From the NCBI GenBank assembly GCA_014529385.2, contig CM043967.1:84450278-84514277 (forward strand): a DNA stretch of 64,000 nucleotides, given 5' to 3'. The notes beneath the pieces were generated by a model. It searched no databases. It was not told the DNA's origin and saw only the letters and a list, made by a program, of their open reading frames with translations. The position numbers and the translations under genes were made by a program. Source of the DNA: Adiantum capillus-veneris (Eukaryota > Streptophyta > Polypodiopsida > Polypodiales > Pteridaceae). Positions 32,985 through 43,202 of the stretch are shown here, in pieces; position 1 is the stretch's first letter; every line of letters starts with the position of its first letter.

Positions 32985-33899
32985 CTATCTCTCTAGCTCA
33001 ATGACTCTATGGATGGCCTCACAAACTCTTTGTTGTTGATCCTCCACACTAGTAGCACCCATTGTGGATTGTAGGACATCTAACCAACCCACATGATAGG
33101 TGTGACTTGTGTATAGGTCGGTTAGAGTTTCCGTTTGTAGTTCGTACTCCCAGCTCTCATTTAAGAACGCTCCATCTAGGATTGAGGTGCTAGGGGTGTC
33201 CTTTGAACTAGATGCAATGTGGCTCTCTATGGGTTGACCCTTAGTGGTCGCTAATTCAGGAGCACTTGATTGCTCTCGTAGCAAAGATATTGACATAGGG
33301 GCTTTCTCTTTTAACTCTTTTCGTTGCTCTACCTTGCATAAGCTCTCAATTTCCTTTTCCCTAGCCGCGATGATATATCGCTCAACCTCTTACACTTCGG
33401 CAAGGCTTCTACCATCAGGTAATATAACCTCGGAGGAAAATAACTTTGAAGAGTCAGGGGGTGCAATGAATGGAGTATTCACGTGCACACTCTCTAAGAG
33501 CATAGGGTCTACGTTGGTCATGAATGATGAATTTACTTCCCCGCCCCCCTCACTTACATTGTTAGCTCCATGTTCGGAGCGAGTGGCTCTACTAAAGGTT
33601 TCCTTCAAGCGGCTAAGCACGCTCGGCCAGGACCGTGGACCCATGGTATGCATGTCTTGGCTTGATCTATCAGGATTAGGTATTGGAAAACCCTCCATGA
33701 CGTTGTAGTCAGAGGAAGAGTCACTAAACGCTATATGCGGGTCTTGATTTGTACTACCTTGGGTCCGCGCCGAGGGCCCGAAACCTAAGGTAGGTGGATA
33801 TTGAGAACTCGCGTAAGTCGAAATGCTCTCTAGTTGCTCGGCCTCTAGCACACGACCAGAGCGCAGATGCATGTGTCTTTGGCACCCTATAAGCGTCAA
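32985..33899 (-). CDS. GypB N-terminal gag region, two frames split by a TAA shared with GypA
   Basis: Minus-strand frames 33899-33390 (169 codons, begins MTLIGCQRHMHLRSGRVLEAE) and 33296-32985 are in the same phase, separated by TAA at 33390-33392. After the TAA the phase stays open as EVERYIIAAREKEIESL. GypA has the same TAA at the same place (45063-45065). The first frame is Ser/Pro-rich; the second contains LTDLYTSHTYHVGWLDVLQ. LHLRSG-type starts are common at the beginning of plant gypsy gag. Whether the stop separates two proteins or is an old defect is unknown. Confidence 0.65.
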
Positions 33900-34576
33900 C
33901 GAATAACCTCGAAGGTTAACCGCTTGCTTTTTTAGGCGTTTTGCACCCCGTTTTCACTCATTTTTATGTTTTTAATGATCGGTTTTTGGATTAGAACGTG
34001 TGATAGCTTGAAACAAGCATATCACTTAGAGGATCGTGGTGTGCTTTACAGCACAACATTCGGTTACCTGAAGCTTCGTTGGTCCTCAGAAAGGTCGATT
34101 TTTAGCTATGTGTGAGGCTAAAATACGTAATTTTAAAGGGCGACTGAGCCTGAGCGTGAGCGTGGGCTTGGGTCTGGGGGATATTTCCAATCTCGGTCCT
34201 ACCTTTAAAGTTTTAATTTTTTAAATTTTTTTTGGATAAGGTCGTTGCGGTTGCACTGTGTGCGCAAGCACACACACACCTAACCTACCTACCTACAACT
34301 AATACAGCTACTGTTACACACTAACACACTACTAGAGCAACTCCTTAGCTAACAGAACTACTTACTGTACTTTACACAGAACTAACATTATGGATCTACT
34401 ATAGTACCTTTCAACGCCTTATTAACAACAAAAAACACAGTACCTTTAACAAAACAATACACAGCAGCAAAACAAACTCCTTCTCAACACACACACCTTC
34501 CTTCTCTACCTTTCCTACAATTGAAATTGCACCACAAAGAAGCACAGAGTGCCATTCAAGCTTAGTGTATGGCATT
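33900..34576 (-). other. GypB untranslated leader between PBS and gag
   Basis: About 680 bp between the PBS and the first gag frame, AT-rich with scattered stops. This is where packaging and dimerisation signals are expected, but none can be identified by eye. Confidence 0.6.
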
Positions 34577-34594
34577 TCCCTGGTAGCGGTGCCA
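34577..34594 (-). promoter_or_regulatory. GypB primer-binding site (tRNA-Asp-like)
   Basis: The coding-strand reading is TGGCACCGCTACCAGGGA, four bases from the LTR. It resembles the common plant gypsy site TGGCGCCGTTGCCGGGGA with four differences. Confidence 0.8.
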
Positions 34595-34598
34595 AAAA

Positions 34599-34871
34599 TG
34601 TGCGCGTCTGTCGCACGTGTCAATGCAAGGGACTTGCCAATACACTGTGTGCGAGTCACAAATGGCTCCAAGCACACAACTGGCCTAAAATAGTAAGCTC
34701 AAAGATGGCAATGGTGTGTCACTCACGCTCTAGGCTTGCTGTCGTGGAGGATTCCTTGTCGCGAAGAAGAAGGAGCCGCTGCTGCGCTGAGCTCAACTGC
34801 TTCGCTGCTGCCTTGCCGTCTTCGGAATGGTCGATCGCAGTACACACTCTCTCTCTCTCTCTCTCACGCAT

Positions 34872-34902
<31 letters not shown>

Positions 34903-35197
34903 AGGAGATGAAGAAGAAGAATATGGAGATGGAGCAAGAGCACTCTTCAATTGCACAAATGAGATAATGAGTGATTTTTAGGTTTAGGTGACTTTTATAT
35001 GAGCTTGCCCATTCACACTTGGGTGCCCATGCTTAGCCAACTAACCCTTGAATGTTCCTGTTAGAGTGCGCCTCTCATCGGCGATCACTCTTACCCTTTT
35101 CCTATTGGACCGACAAGCCCGGTCCCTGACTCTACCAAATAAATACTTTGGTGTCTGTCGTAGGTGATAAGGTGTCTGTGAGCCGTGAGGGTTAACA
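34599..35197 (-). repeat. GypB 5' LTR
   Basis: TGTGCGCGTCTGTCGCAC to GAGGGTTAACA (plus strand), 599 bp, partner of 23192-23770. It contains CT and CA tracts (about 34845-34903). Its outer edge is followed by the TAAGG duplication. Confidence 0.93.
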
Positions 35198-35202
35198 TAA
35201 GG

Positions 35203-35641
35203 AGATGCGATACAATCTGTACTTCTCAAACACTTTTCGTAAACATGATAGATGTTCTTTCTAAGAGGAATAAACACAAAGGTTAGTTAAGAAAGCTTCA
35301 CAAAACTCCCTCAAATATTTTCTAAAAGCAGTGTTTATTAATCTTTGGAAGGTAGAAGGGGCATTGGTTAAGCCAAAAGCCATAACACAAAATGCGAATA
35401 CTCCAAATTCAGTTATAAAAGCCGTTTTAGCTTGATCCTCTAGTGCAATTGTGATTTGATTGTAGCCAGAGTACCCATCTAAAAAGCTATAAGCTTCCTT
35501 TCCTCCTACAACTCTTTCCAGCACATGTTCTGAATATGGCAAGGGGTAATGGTCTCTCCTAGTGGAAGCATTGACCTTCTTGAGACCCACACACACTCTG
35601 AGTTTCCTATTATTTTTTGGCACAATCACTGTTGGAGACAC
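35203..35641 (-). pseudogene. GypA reverse transcriptase, N-terminal half with destroyed active site
   Basis: The minus-strand frame reads VIVPKNNRKLRVCVGLKKVNAST, SFLDGYSGYNQITIALEDQAKTAF and VMAFGLTNAPSTFQRL, the standard RT fingers and palm. The catalytic box, normally F-x-D-D, is encoded as F-L-T-N (the Thr and Asn codons are 35282-35287). The next residues (CVYS) fit the family, so the alignment is secure. GypB inserted about 80 bp downstream. RT activity would be lost even without the insertion. Confidence 0.88.
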
Positions 35642-35646
35642 CCATT

Positions 35647-36895
35647 CTAAGTGCTCAATAGGGTATATGAATCCACATTTGACAAGATTTTCAATCTCTT
35701 CTTGAATAATCTTTGCATATTAGGATTCATTAAATAGGGTCGTTGTTGGACTGGTTTAGCCATGCTATTCATGAGAATTGTGTGTTGCACCATGGAAGGT
35801 GGAACACCTTTCATATCATGATATTTCCAAGCAAATATATCATTGAATTCCTTGAGAAGTTCTTTAAGTACATACTCCTCAGTCTCTGTTAGATCTTGGG
35901 GCAATGAAGACAAGTTTGGACTCCTCACCTGGGTTTGCTAAATGTATTTTTTGAACTATTGCGGGACCATCATAGACTCCATTGCTTCCATCAATAGGTG
36001 TTCTCTGGGCCTTTGTATAGACAACCTTACATTCCTCTGTGGTGTAGGATTTGACATGTTCAGGTGCAGGGTTTAAGTCTGTGGGGTCTTGTTGTTCTAT
36101 GGACTGTGATTTCTCATCCGCCTCCTTTTGTTGTTGAGCTAGCTCTCGATTTTGTCGTCTCCTTATGGTACAACTCAACTTTGGATTCTTTGTAGCCTTT
36201 AATTGTGAGATGTTGATGGGTTGTGGACTACACCACATGACGCTTTGAAGGTATTCACCCCAATTATCTATCAGCTTTCGATGAGCATCACATGCCCCCA
36301 TATAATTAAGCCATTTTGCGATAGATTTCATTTCATTTATTATAACATGCACATTTGCTCGATATTGTTGCCTCCTAAATCTCTTACTCTTCTTGTCTAA
36401 TTTTCGATTACGACCGATCTCTAGTGAAGAGTCACTCGATGAATTGCTACTCGTGTCTTCTCCTCTTCCAGATAGATTGTCATCTAGGGTACCACTGGGC
36501 CTTGAATGGTTCGTCCCCACATTTGCACCAAGATTTAACTTAGATTCTCTGTCCTCAGAGTCAATTTCAATTGATGATTCTAACTCCGAATCGTATGGGC
36601 TATAGTCTTTTGAGATGCTACTAGCTCCAATGTCAGTCAAGTCTTCATCTTGTAGGTCATCAAAAGCTATATGCATTGCTCCTATCATATTTAAAGATAT
36701 GAGTGGTGGCATTTCATCCCCCTCAGGTGTTACCCAACTCATCCCCCTATTTCCCCAAGTATCTATGGTTGCTTCTAGGTGGACCCAATCCACATTGTCA
36801 GATTCAATCATTCCAAGTAGAATATCCATATAAGGGGAATCTTCCACAACATTAATGTCCATTTTACACGTGTAACAATACTGCAATGGGGCCAA
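35647..36895 (-). pseudogene. GypA protease-RT linker and RT N-terminus
   Basis: The frame 36895-35879 (338 codons, open) begins MAPLQYCYTCKMDINVVEDSPYMD. It contains an acidic/Ser-rich region (DTSSNSSSDSSLEIGRN), a basic segment (KKSKRFRRQQYRANVHVI), a Gln/Glu-rich segment and DGPAIVQKIHLANPGEESKLV. 35928-35647 continues LKEFNDIFAWKYHDMKGVPPSMVQH, a motif typical of plant OTA-clade gypsy RT entry. The linker function is unknown. GypB retains only its N-terminal fifth (29465-29160). Confidence 0.75.
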
Positions 36896-37068
36896 GTGAA
36901 TTGTGTGTTAGATCTATGATCAATTATAAATATGTTTCCTAGAGTATGTGCCCGACCACCTAGTTACAAGATCAACTCGAATGACAGAATCTTGGAACTG
37001 CAAGTAGACATGGTTTTTAGACCACTCATGCACCATTTTTGCTTCTCTCATGAAAGGACATCCTAAGA

Positions 37069-37464
37069 TCATTCAGATGACATAGTGTGCTTGGAAAAAT
37101 CCATGACAATGAAGGTATTCCTTATTTTGTGTCCAAAGACCTTGACCTTGAGATCTTCTAGCATCCCAATAGGCTTAACAATAGTCCCATTGGCCATCTT
37201 TACCACTATGTTTGTAGTCCCAAGGTGAGGTCTTTCCATAGTTTCCCAGAAATTTTTAGTCACAATGCTAACCCCAATGCCACCATCAAAGATTCCCTTC
37301 ACAATTAATCCCTTGGTAGTGAGTGGTATGGCCGCATTGGATTCATCGCCTTTAAAGTATTGTCCCAACTTGTTAACAAGTTTTTCAACAATAGAGTTCT
37401 CATCTAGGTTGGGTGGTGGATCTAAATATTCCTCCTTTATTGGCACCTCCCTAGCTCCATCCAT
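37069..37464 (-). pseudogene. GypA protease 1 (retropepsin)
   Basis: The 131-codon minus-strand frame contains GIFDGGIGVSIVTKNFWETMERPHL (active-site triplet Asp-Gly-Gly), then VVKMANGTIVKPIGMLEDL and the start of the C-terminal part, before breaking at 37069 where a base is missing relative to GypB. The next frame carries the rest, including the ILGCPF strand (about 37065-37040). It is in the normal place between nucleocapsid and RT. DGG replaces the usual DSG/DTG, but both subfamilies share it. Confidence 0.78.
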
Positions 37465-38016
37465 TTGTGCAATTTTGTAATCTAATAGGACATTCGGCTA
37501 CACAATGTGGACCTCCACACTCATAGCATTGCAGAGGTGGTCTCTTGGCAGTGTAATTGATATTTTGGACGCTTGCAACAAGAGCAGCTACTTGATAGAC
37601 AGGTTTGACTTGTCCCCAATAGTCCTCCATGTAGTATTGTGGACTTATGTCAAGTGCATCAATCCCATAGGCAATATTAGGGTATATATCTTCCTCACAG
37701 CCTTCCAAACCAACAATAGATGACTCACAACCGGCTTGATTTACATATGTGATTCTTGGATGTGGTGGTTGCGGTCCTAGCACTGGAGGTGGTAAGGGTG
37801 TTGTTTGCACAACATCTTGGGCCCTAGGGACCATGTGTTGTGACAATTGTTCAAGAGGTGGGGCCGGCATCAATGCAGGCACTCGAGGTGTGTCTGTCCA
37901 TGCTAAGGTTGGTCTATTAGCCATTGTGCACGTTTAAATACTATGCAATCTTTGGCTTGATGATCATATCTTCCACATGCATTACAATTCCCAATAAATT
38001 TTACTCTAAACGTAGG
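37451..38016 (-). pseudogene. GypA nucleocapsid segment with zinc knuckles, 5' side cut by CopC
   Basis: From the CopC edge leftward the minus strand encodes CNACGRYDHQAKDC (CX2CX4HX4C) and the frame 37924-37451 with a Pro-rich stretch and CYECGGPHCVAEC. After IRLQ the sequence jumps to the region just before protease 1, so about 0.93 kb present in GypB (about 30040-30985) is missing. The first knuckle (CSICYGPHSTSEC) is on the other side of CopC at about 43203-43260. Confidence 0.75.
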
Positions 38017-38021
38017 GCATT
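38017..38021. repeat. CopC target-site duplication, left copy (GCATT)
   Basis: Identical to 43198-43202. The target lies inside the GypA zinc-knuckle coding sequence. Confidence 0.93.
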
Positions 38022-38248
38022 TGTTACCATATACATGTGGTAGTGATGTGTGTGAACACACTAGGACCGCCGGGGCATTTTTTCCCTCTTTAGGAGGTTT
38101 TCTCCCCCGTGCATTGTATATACGCCCATCACTCTAGGGCTATCTATCTTTCCATTGCACACTAAGTTATACACTCTCTATTGCGTGCCTTGAGCTTCCT
38201 TCGTCTTCTCCAAGCTGTGTGTGTTTCTTTGCAACTCTAATTCCAACA
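38022..38248 (+). repeat. CopC 5' LTR
   Basis: TGTTACCATATACATG to CTAATTCCAACA. It has a TATA-like TGTATATACG at about 38117-38126. Confidence 0.95.
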
Positions 38249-38250
38249 AT

Positions 38251-38262
38251 TGGTATTAGAGC
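38251..38262 (+). promoter_or_regulatory. CopC primer-binding site
   Basis: TGGTATTAGAGC, one mismatch from the canonical tRNA-Met site, two bases after the LTR. Confidence 0.92.
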
Positions 38263-38631
38263 AGGTTGCGTCCTCCCAGGCTTAGTCGGCAGCTACTCCA
38301 GTACACGCCTGCTCACTTTCTCCGATTTCAGTGAGCTTTAGTGAGCGTTCGCAGGTCGACAAATACTTTGGGTCAACTCGTAGAGCTTGGTCTGCTCAGA
38401 TTTTCGATTTGGGCTCATTTCAGCCTCCATTTCCACTACAGGCAGTACTGCATAGGCTATTTCATCATTTTGTGCAGAATTTCTGTCAGTGCCGTTTTCT
38501 GCATAACAGGTGCCTTATAGTCTTCTACGGTTTGTGCTATATAGCACGTGTTGTTCCCGCTCCGTTACTCCTATTTTTGGGCAGTTTTCACATCAGGTGC
38601 AACATTTACCATAGCTTACAACAACAACACA

Positions 38632-39520
38632 GATGTGTTCAAGATGTTTGCTGCTGAGGACATGTTGGATGGGGACAACTACCCTATGTGGGCTTATATG
38701 ATGCAACATGTTCTTGTGTTAAAGGGCGTCTGGAACATTGTGCAGGGCATTGATGTACGTCCTGGTTTTGAGGATGTAGGCTATGTTGAGGATGTTGTAG
38801 GTCTTGCTGCAAGGATTGCTGTTGTTAGAGTTGTTTTGCCTACGGCAGAACAAGCTCGTTGGGATGTTAAGGATGCGCAGGCTCATGCATTGATTGCGTT
38901 GTCTGTGAAGCGCACCATTGTTCCTCACATCCGTTCAGCAAAATCTGCAAAACAGGCTTGGGATATTTTGGTTGGTCTTTATGCAAGTCGCAATGAGGCT
39001 AAAATTGCTTTGCTGCGTAACAGATGGAGTCAAAGATTATGCATGAGGAAGATGACATGGACACTTTTCTCGCTAGTGTCAAGGATATCAATGAGCAGCT
39101 TATTTCTGCAGGTGAAGTCAGTTTAGATAGTTCCCTTGTGCAGAGTGTTCTTGATGCCTTACCAGATTCTTACCAGACTTTTGCTAGTACTTGGAGACTT
39201 ATGACCCAAGGAAATCCAGAAGTTGTCAAGTTTGATGCATTATGCACATTGCTGTTGCAAGAGTCGCTTTCCAGAAAAAATAGGACTAGATAGCGTGCAG
39301 TTGAACATGCTTTTATTGCTTCTCAAAGAAAGGGTGATAACAGCAATGCAGCAACGTCTTATGGTTCTGTTGCGAGTGGCAAAACTTCTGTTCCTAATGG
39401 TTCTGCTGACAGCACTTCGTCTAGCAATTCTGGCGATAAGGGCAAAAAGAAGATGCGTTGCCATTATTGCAAGGCTAATGATCACTTGATCAAGTCGTGT
39501 CCTAAGTTGAAGGCCAAAGA
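38632..39520 (+). pseudogene. CopC gag
   Basis: Starts at the position equivalent to the CopD ATG (48048), but the codon is ATA here. It reads FAAEDMLDGDNYPMWAYMMQ, ALIALSVKRTIVPHI and AWDILVGLYASRNEAKIALL, a UBN2-type copia gag. A one-base deletion near 39020 relative to CopD moves the frame to 39024-39293. A TAG at 39291-39293 follows, and the knuckle CHYCKANDHLIKSC comes at about 39456-39497. Confidence 0.9.
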
Positions 39521-40571
39521 GGCTAAGAAGAAAGAGGGTGGTTCCACTGCAAATGCTGGTTCCACTACAAATGCAGCCATTGTTGAGTCTTCTGTGAAAG
39601 GAGACTGTGATGCTGATGTTGATGCAGAATGGGCTTTTACCGTAGAGTGCACTTACAATCCTGCTATCCATGATGCATGCTTGTCAGTTGCTGCAGATTC
39701 ACATGTGTGGTATTTCGACAGTGGTGCTACAAAGCACATTACCTCACATCGTGAATTGTTTACCTCTCTCGAGTTTGTCCCTCATGGGAATTCAGTCACT
39801 TGTGCCAACAATGCCTCTTATCCAGTCCAGGGAGTTGGAAAGATTGTGCTTACTGCTGCTAATGGCATTTCTTTCACACTTGTTGATGCAGTTTATGTAC
39901 TTGGGATCAAGAAGAATCTCTTGTCTGTATCCGCACTTGCTAGACTTGGACTTGTAGTCAAATTTGTGGATGACAGATGTACAGTTCATGATCTCAGTTT
40001 TGGTGATGAAATTGTTGTATCTGGCCTTTTGTGCCGTGGGCTGTATAAGCTCACTTTGTATGACAAGTGTGGACAAAATTTTACAAATGCTGTTGCAGAT
40101 TCAAGGGCTATTTCAAATGCAAAACTTTGGCATGCGCGTTTTGGTCATCTGAATTTTGCCAGTTTATTGCGTTTGCAAAAATCTGATATGGTTGCTTCTT
40201 TGCCGCCTCTTGAAGCACCTGTCAAACATGTTTGTGAAGGCTGTATTTTGGGTAAAATGCAGCGTTCTAAATTTCCAAACGATGGTTCAATTCGGGCCAC
40301 ATGCAGGTTACAGCTTGTGCATAGTGATGTTTGTGGGCCCATGCAAACTCCGTCCTTGGGGCAATTACCTATACTCGTGACTTTCATTGATGATTACTCC
40401 AGGCATGCATGGGTATTTCCGCTTAAAGCGAAGTCCGAAGTTTTTATGTGCTTCAAACAATTTCTGGCTATGGTTGAAAATGTCTCGAAACTATGGGCAC
40501 CCTCCGTTCCGATCGAGGGGGGGAGTATATGTCTCATGAATTCAATGCATTTCTGGCTAGTCGTGGGATAA
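39453..40571 (+). pseudogene. CopC zinc knuckle, protease and integrase N-terminal half
   Basis: A 372-codon open frame. It opens with CHYCKANDHLIKSC, then VWYFDSGATKHITSHRELF with an intact Asp-Ser-Gly protease site near 39717-39728. Pre-integrase (WHARFGHLNFASL ... CEGCILGK, the His/Cys zinc site) and the first integrase Asp (LVHSDVCGPM) follow. A 4-base loss in the codons for SKCTMG relative to CopD, near 40490, changes the frame and ends the reading frame at 40571. Confidence 0.9.
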
Positions 40572-40599
40572 AACACCAATGTACAGTGCCTTATAGACC

Positions 40600-40993
40600 T
40601 CAACAAAATGGTGTTGCTAAGAGGGAAAACATGTCACTTACGGAAATGGCACGATGAATGGTCAAAAGTCAAGCTTTACCGCATTCTTTTTGGCTTGAGG
40701 CCATCATGTGTGCCACTTATGTACTTAACAGGTGTCCTACGAAAGCTTTGCAGTCTATTACTCCATATGAAGCATGGCATGATAGAAAGCCTTCTATTGA
40801 GCACATGCGTGTTTTTGGCTGTTTGGCATATGCTTTGGTGCCACAAGTGCAGCGTAGAAAATTGGATGATAAGGCTGTCAAATGTATTTTTGTTGGTTAT
40901 AGTGCTGAAAGCAAAGGTTACAAGTTGTATCATCCGCAAACAAAACGTATTCTGGTTTCACGGGATGTAGTGTTTATGGAAGATTCTGTTTAG
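40600..40993 (+). pseudogene. CopC integrase C-terminal half
   Basis: The frame from 40658 reads VKSQALPHSFWLEAIMCATYVLN, TPYEAWHDRKPSIEHMRVFGCLAY and DDKAVKCIFVGYSAESKGYKLYHP, standard copia integrase C-terminus. It stops at TAG 40991-40993, where CopD has CAG. Confidence 0.88.
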
Positions 40994-40996
40994 CCC

Positions 40997-42520
40997 TTGC
41001 TGTCATGTACTAGAGACAGTAATGTAAGCTCACAGGACATTTATGACACTTTGTTGCCTCTTTTTAGTGGTGGTGAAAAAACGAATGTAAGTTCCAATGA
41101 GGCAAATGTACAGCCTATGGGGGTTTCTGAAAATGTTATAGATCAGCCTATTATTGATGCAGATGTACATGATGTACTTGATGAGGAAATGGCTGAAAAT
41201 GAGCAGGCTAGAGGTATGCCAAAATGGCTAGTGCACACTTTGCGTGATAGTAAATTGAATGCACCTTTGTCTAGTCGTACTCGTTCAGGCTCTCGCCATG
41301 CATCTTATGCAGCATATTGTTATGCTTTGGCTGTGTCTAGTTTACATGATGTTGAGGAGCCTCTGTCTTTTGATGAAGCACAGAATTCAAAAAATTGGAT
41401 GGCTGCCATGCAATCAGAATATGATGCACTTATAGAAAATGACACATGGAATTTATGTGATTTGCCTCCTGGCAAAAAGGCCATTGGTATGAAGTGGGTT
41501 TACAAGTTGAAACGCAAGCCGGATGGTGAGATTGATCGCCATAAGGCTCGACTTGTTGCAAAGGGTTATGCACAACAAAAAGGCATAGATTATGAAGAAA
41601 CTTTTGCTCCCACTTGTCGTATGACTACTGTGCGTTTTCTATGTGCATTGGCAGCTCATTTTGGTTGGTATGTACATCAATCAGACATTGTTACTGCTTT
41701 CTTGAATGGTGACATATTTGAGGAAGTTTATGTAACGCAACCTCGCGGTTTTGTCATAAAAAGACAAGAGGACAAAGTGTGCAAATGTAACAAGGCTTTG
41801 TATGGGTTGAAGCAATCTCCTCGTGCTTGGTATGAGAAAGCTGACACTCATTTGGTCAAACAAGGCTTTCATAACAGTCCAACAGAAAGCACATTGTATG
41901 TAAAGCGTGAGGGTGATGTTCTTCTCATTGTGGTTCTTTATGTTGATGATTTGCTGATCACTGGACCAAATGAGAGACATATTGCTGAATTTAAGGCTGA
42001 TTTGAATGCTACTTTCAAGATGAAAGATTTGGGGCTGTTGCATCATTACTTAGGTATACAGTTTAAGCAGTGTGATGGTGGTATTGCCTTGTGTCAAAAA
42101 AGTTACATAGAGACATTGCTATGTAAGTTTGGACTTGAGGATTGCAAACCTATTGCCACTCCCATGGAAACGGGTTTGAAATTGAGTCTACATGATGCTG
42201 GCGATCTTGCTGATGTCACTCTTTACCAAACTGCTGTTGGCTGCCTCATTTATGTATGCGACACGAGGCCAGATATTCAGTTTGTAGTCTCACAGGTCAG
42301 CAGATTTATGCATAGCCCATGGTCTAAGCATTGGCAGGTTGTCAAGAGGATTTTCCGCTACCTTAGTGGCACTTTACATCTTGGCTTGTTTTATCCCAAG
42401 GGGGGATCATTGCCGCCAGACTTACATGCTTTTTCGGACTCAGATTGGGCTGGTTGTTTTGACACGAGAGTGTCCACAAGTGGTTTTTGTTTCATGCTTG
42501 GCAGTTCATGTATATCATGA
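40997..42520 (+). CDS. CopC reverse transcriptase and RNase H start, long open frame
   Basis: 507 codons in the same phase as the integrase frame. The spacer is followed by RT: NDTWNLCDLPPGKKAIGMKWVYKLKR, FAPTCRMTTVRFLCALAAHFG and KALYGLKQSPRAWYEK, with the active site LYVDDLLITGP (YVDD at 41939-41950), ending YQTAVGCLIYVCDTRPDIQF. RNase H starts HAFSDSDWAGCFDTRVSTSGFCFML. It ends at TGA (42518-42520) where CopD has TGG. The RT active site is intact, so the domain itself looks sound, but it is isolated from its start. Confidence 0.92.
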   Translation: MLSCTRDSNVSSQDIYDTLLPLFSGGEKTNVSSNEANVQPMGVSENVIDQPIIDADVHDVLDEEMAENEQARGMPKWLVHTLRDSKLNAPLSSRTRSGSRHASYAAYCYALAVSSLHDVEEPLSFDEAQNSKNWMAAMQSEYDALIENDTWNLCDLPPGKKAIGMKWVYKLKRKPDGEIDRHKARLVAKGYAQQKGIDYEETFAPTCRMTTVRFLCALAAHFGWYVHQSDIVTAFLNGDIFEEVYVTQPRGFVIKRQEDKVCKCNKALYGLKQSPRAWYEKADTHLVKQGFHNSPTESTLYVKREGDVLLIVVLYVDDLLITGPNERHIAEFKADLNATFKMKDLGLLHHYLGIQFKQCDGGIALCQKSYIETLLCKFGLEDCKPIATPMETGLKLSLHDAGDLADVTLYQTAVGCLIYVCDTRPDIQFVVSQVSRFMHSPWSKHWQVVKRIFRYLSGTLHLGLFYPKGGSLPPDLHAFSDSDWAGCFDTRVSTSGFCFMLGSSCIS

Positions 42521-42895
42521 TTGAGCAAGAAGCAACCTACTATGGCCACTTCGAGTTGTGAGGATGAGTACAGGGCACTCTTCACAGCTACGGTTGAGTG
42601 TGTATGGCTCAGACGCCTTATGGTTGATTTGGGTGTTGGATAGGACACTGCCAACACTATCTACACTGACAGTTAGAGCGCATTGGCAGTTGCGAGGAAC
42701 CCAATTTTTCATGCTCGCACAAAGCACATTGAGGTGCATTACCGCTATGTCAGGGAGAGGCTCTCAGCAGGAGAGATCAGCTTGGCTTATGTGCCAACAT
42801 AGGACAACCTTGCAGACCTTTTCACAAAGGCATTGTCTCGTGAGAAGCTTGAAGCTTTCCGCAAAGCTTTGGGCTTACTCCCCTTTGTGGACTGA
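42521..42895 (+). pseudogene. CopC RNase H remainder
   Basis: It continues in phase as LSKKQPTMATSSCEDEYRAL, then ANTIYTDS-stop-SALAVA and FHARTKHIEVHYRYVRERL, ending GLLPFVD. At least three TAG stops stand where Gln is expected. Confidence 0.85.
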
Positions 42896-42956
42896 TCATG
42901 TCCTTAGGGCATGGCACTTCCCTTTACTCATGTGCCAGCTCTCGTTCACTGCATCA

Positions 42957-42970
42957 CTCGAGGGGGGATT
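42957..42970 (+). promoter_or_regulatory. CopC polypurine tract
   Basis: TCGAGGGGGGATT directly before the 3' LTR. Confidence 0.85.
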
Positions 42971-43197
42971 TGTTACCATATACATGTGGTAGTGATGTGT
43001 GTGAACACACTAGGACCACCGGGGCATTTTTTCCCTCTTTAGGAGGTTTTTTCCCCCGTGCATTGTATATACGCCCATCACTCTAGGGCTATCTATCTTT
43101 CCATTGCACACTAAGTTATACACTCTCTATTGCGTGCCTTGAGCTTCCTTCGTCTTCTCCAAGCTTTGTGTGTTTCTCTGCAACCCTAATCCCAACA
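42971..43197 (+). repeat. CopC 3' LTR
   Basis: 227 bp, same length as the 5' LTR, six substitutions, ending CTAATCCCAACA before GCATT. Confidence 0.95.
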
Positions 43198-43202
43198 GCA
43201 TT

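Larger units (their letters stand above)
23192..35197 (-). mobile_element. GypB: gypsy element lacking RT, RNase H and integrase, inserted in GypA RT
   Basis: LTRs at 23192-23770 and 34599-35197, PPT at 23774-23784 and PBS at 34577-34594, with perfect TAAGG duplications outside. The family matches GypA in coding regions and 3' UTR, but the LTR subfamily differs (GypB LTRs begin TGTGCGCGTCTG on the plus strand). Minus-strand order is N-terminal ORF, gag, zinc knuckles, protease, linker, then a direct in-frame jump at about 29160 to the WVPK protein. CopE (25669-28729) later inserted into that protein. It would need enzymes supplied by another element. Confidence 0.92.
38022..43197 (+). mobile_element. 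CopC: full-length copia retrotransposon
   Basis: LTRs of 227 bp (38022-38248 and 42971-43197), PBS 38251-38262 and PPT about 42957-42970, with perfect GCATT duplications. The gene order gag, protease, integrase, RT, RNase H is complete. LTRs differ at six positions by eye (2.6 percent), all substitutions. The coding region has a lost start codon, two frameshifts and several stops, so it is inactive. It is the same family as CopD. Confidence 0.96.

Noticed and set aside
36393-36833. Plus-strand frames opposite the GypA linker
   Set aside because: Antisense shadows of a conserved minus-strand coding region.
38022-38248. Possibility that the CopC ends are a CRISPR-like or host repeat
   Set aside because: TG...CA ends, PBS, PPT and matching 5-bp duplications identify it as an LTR.
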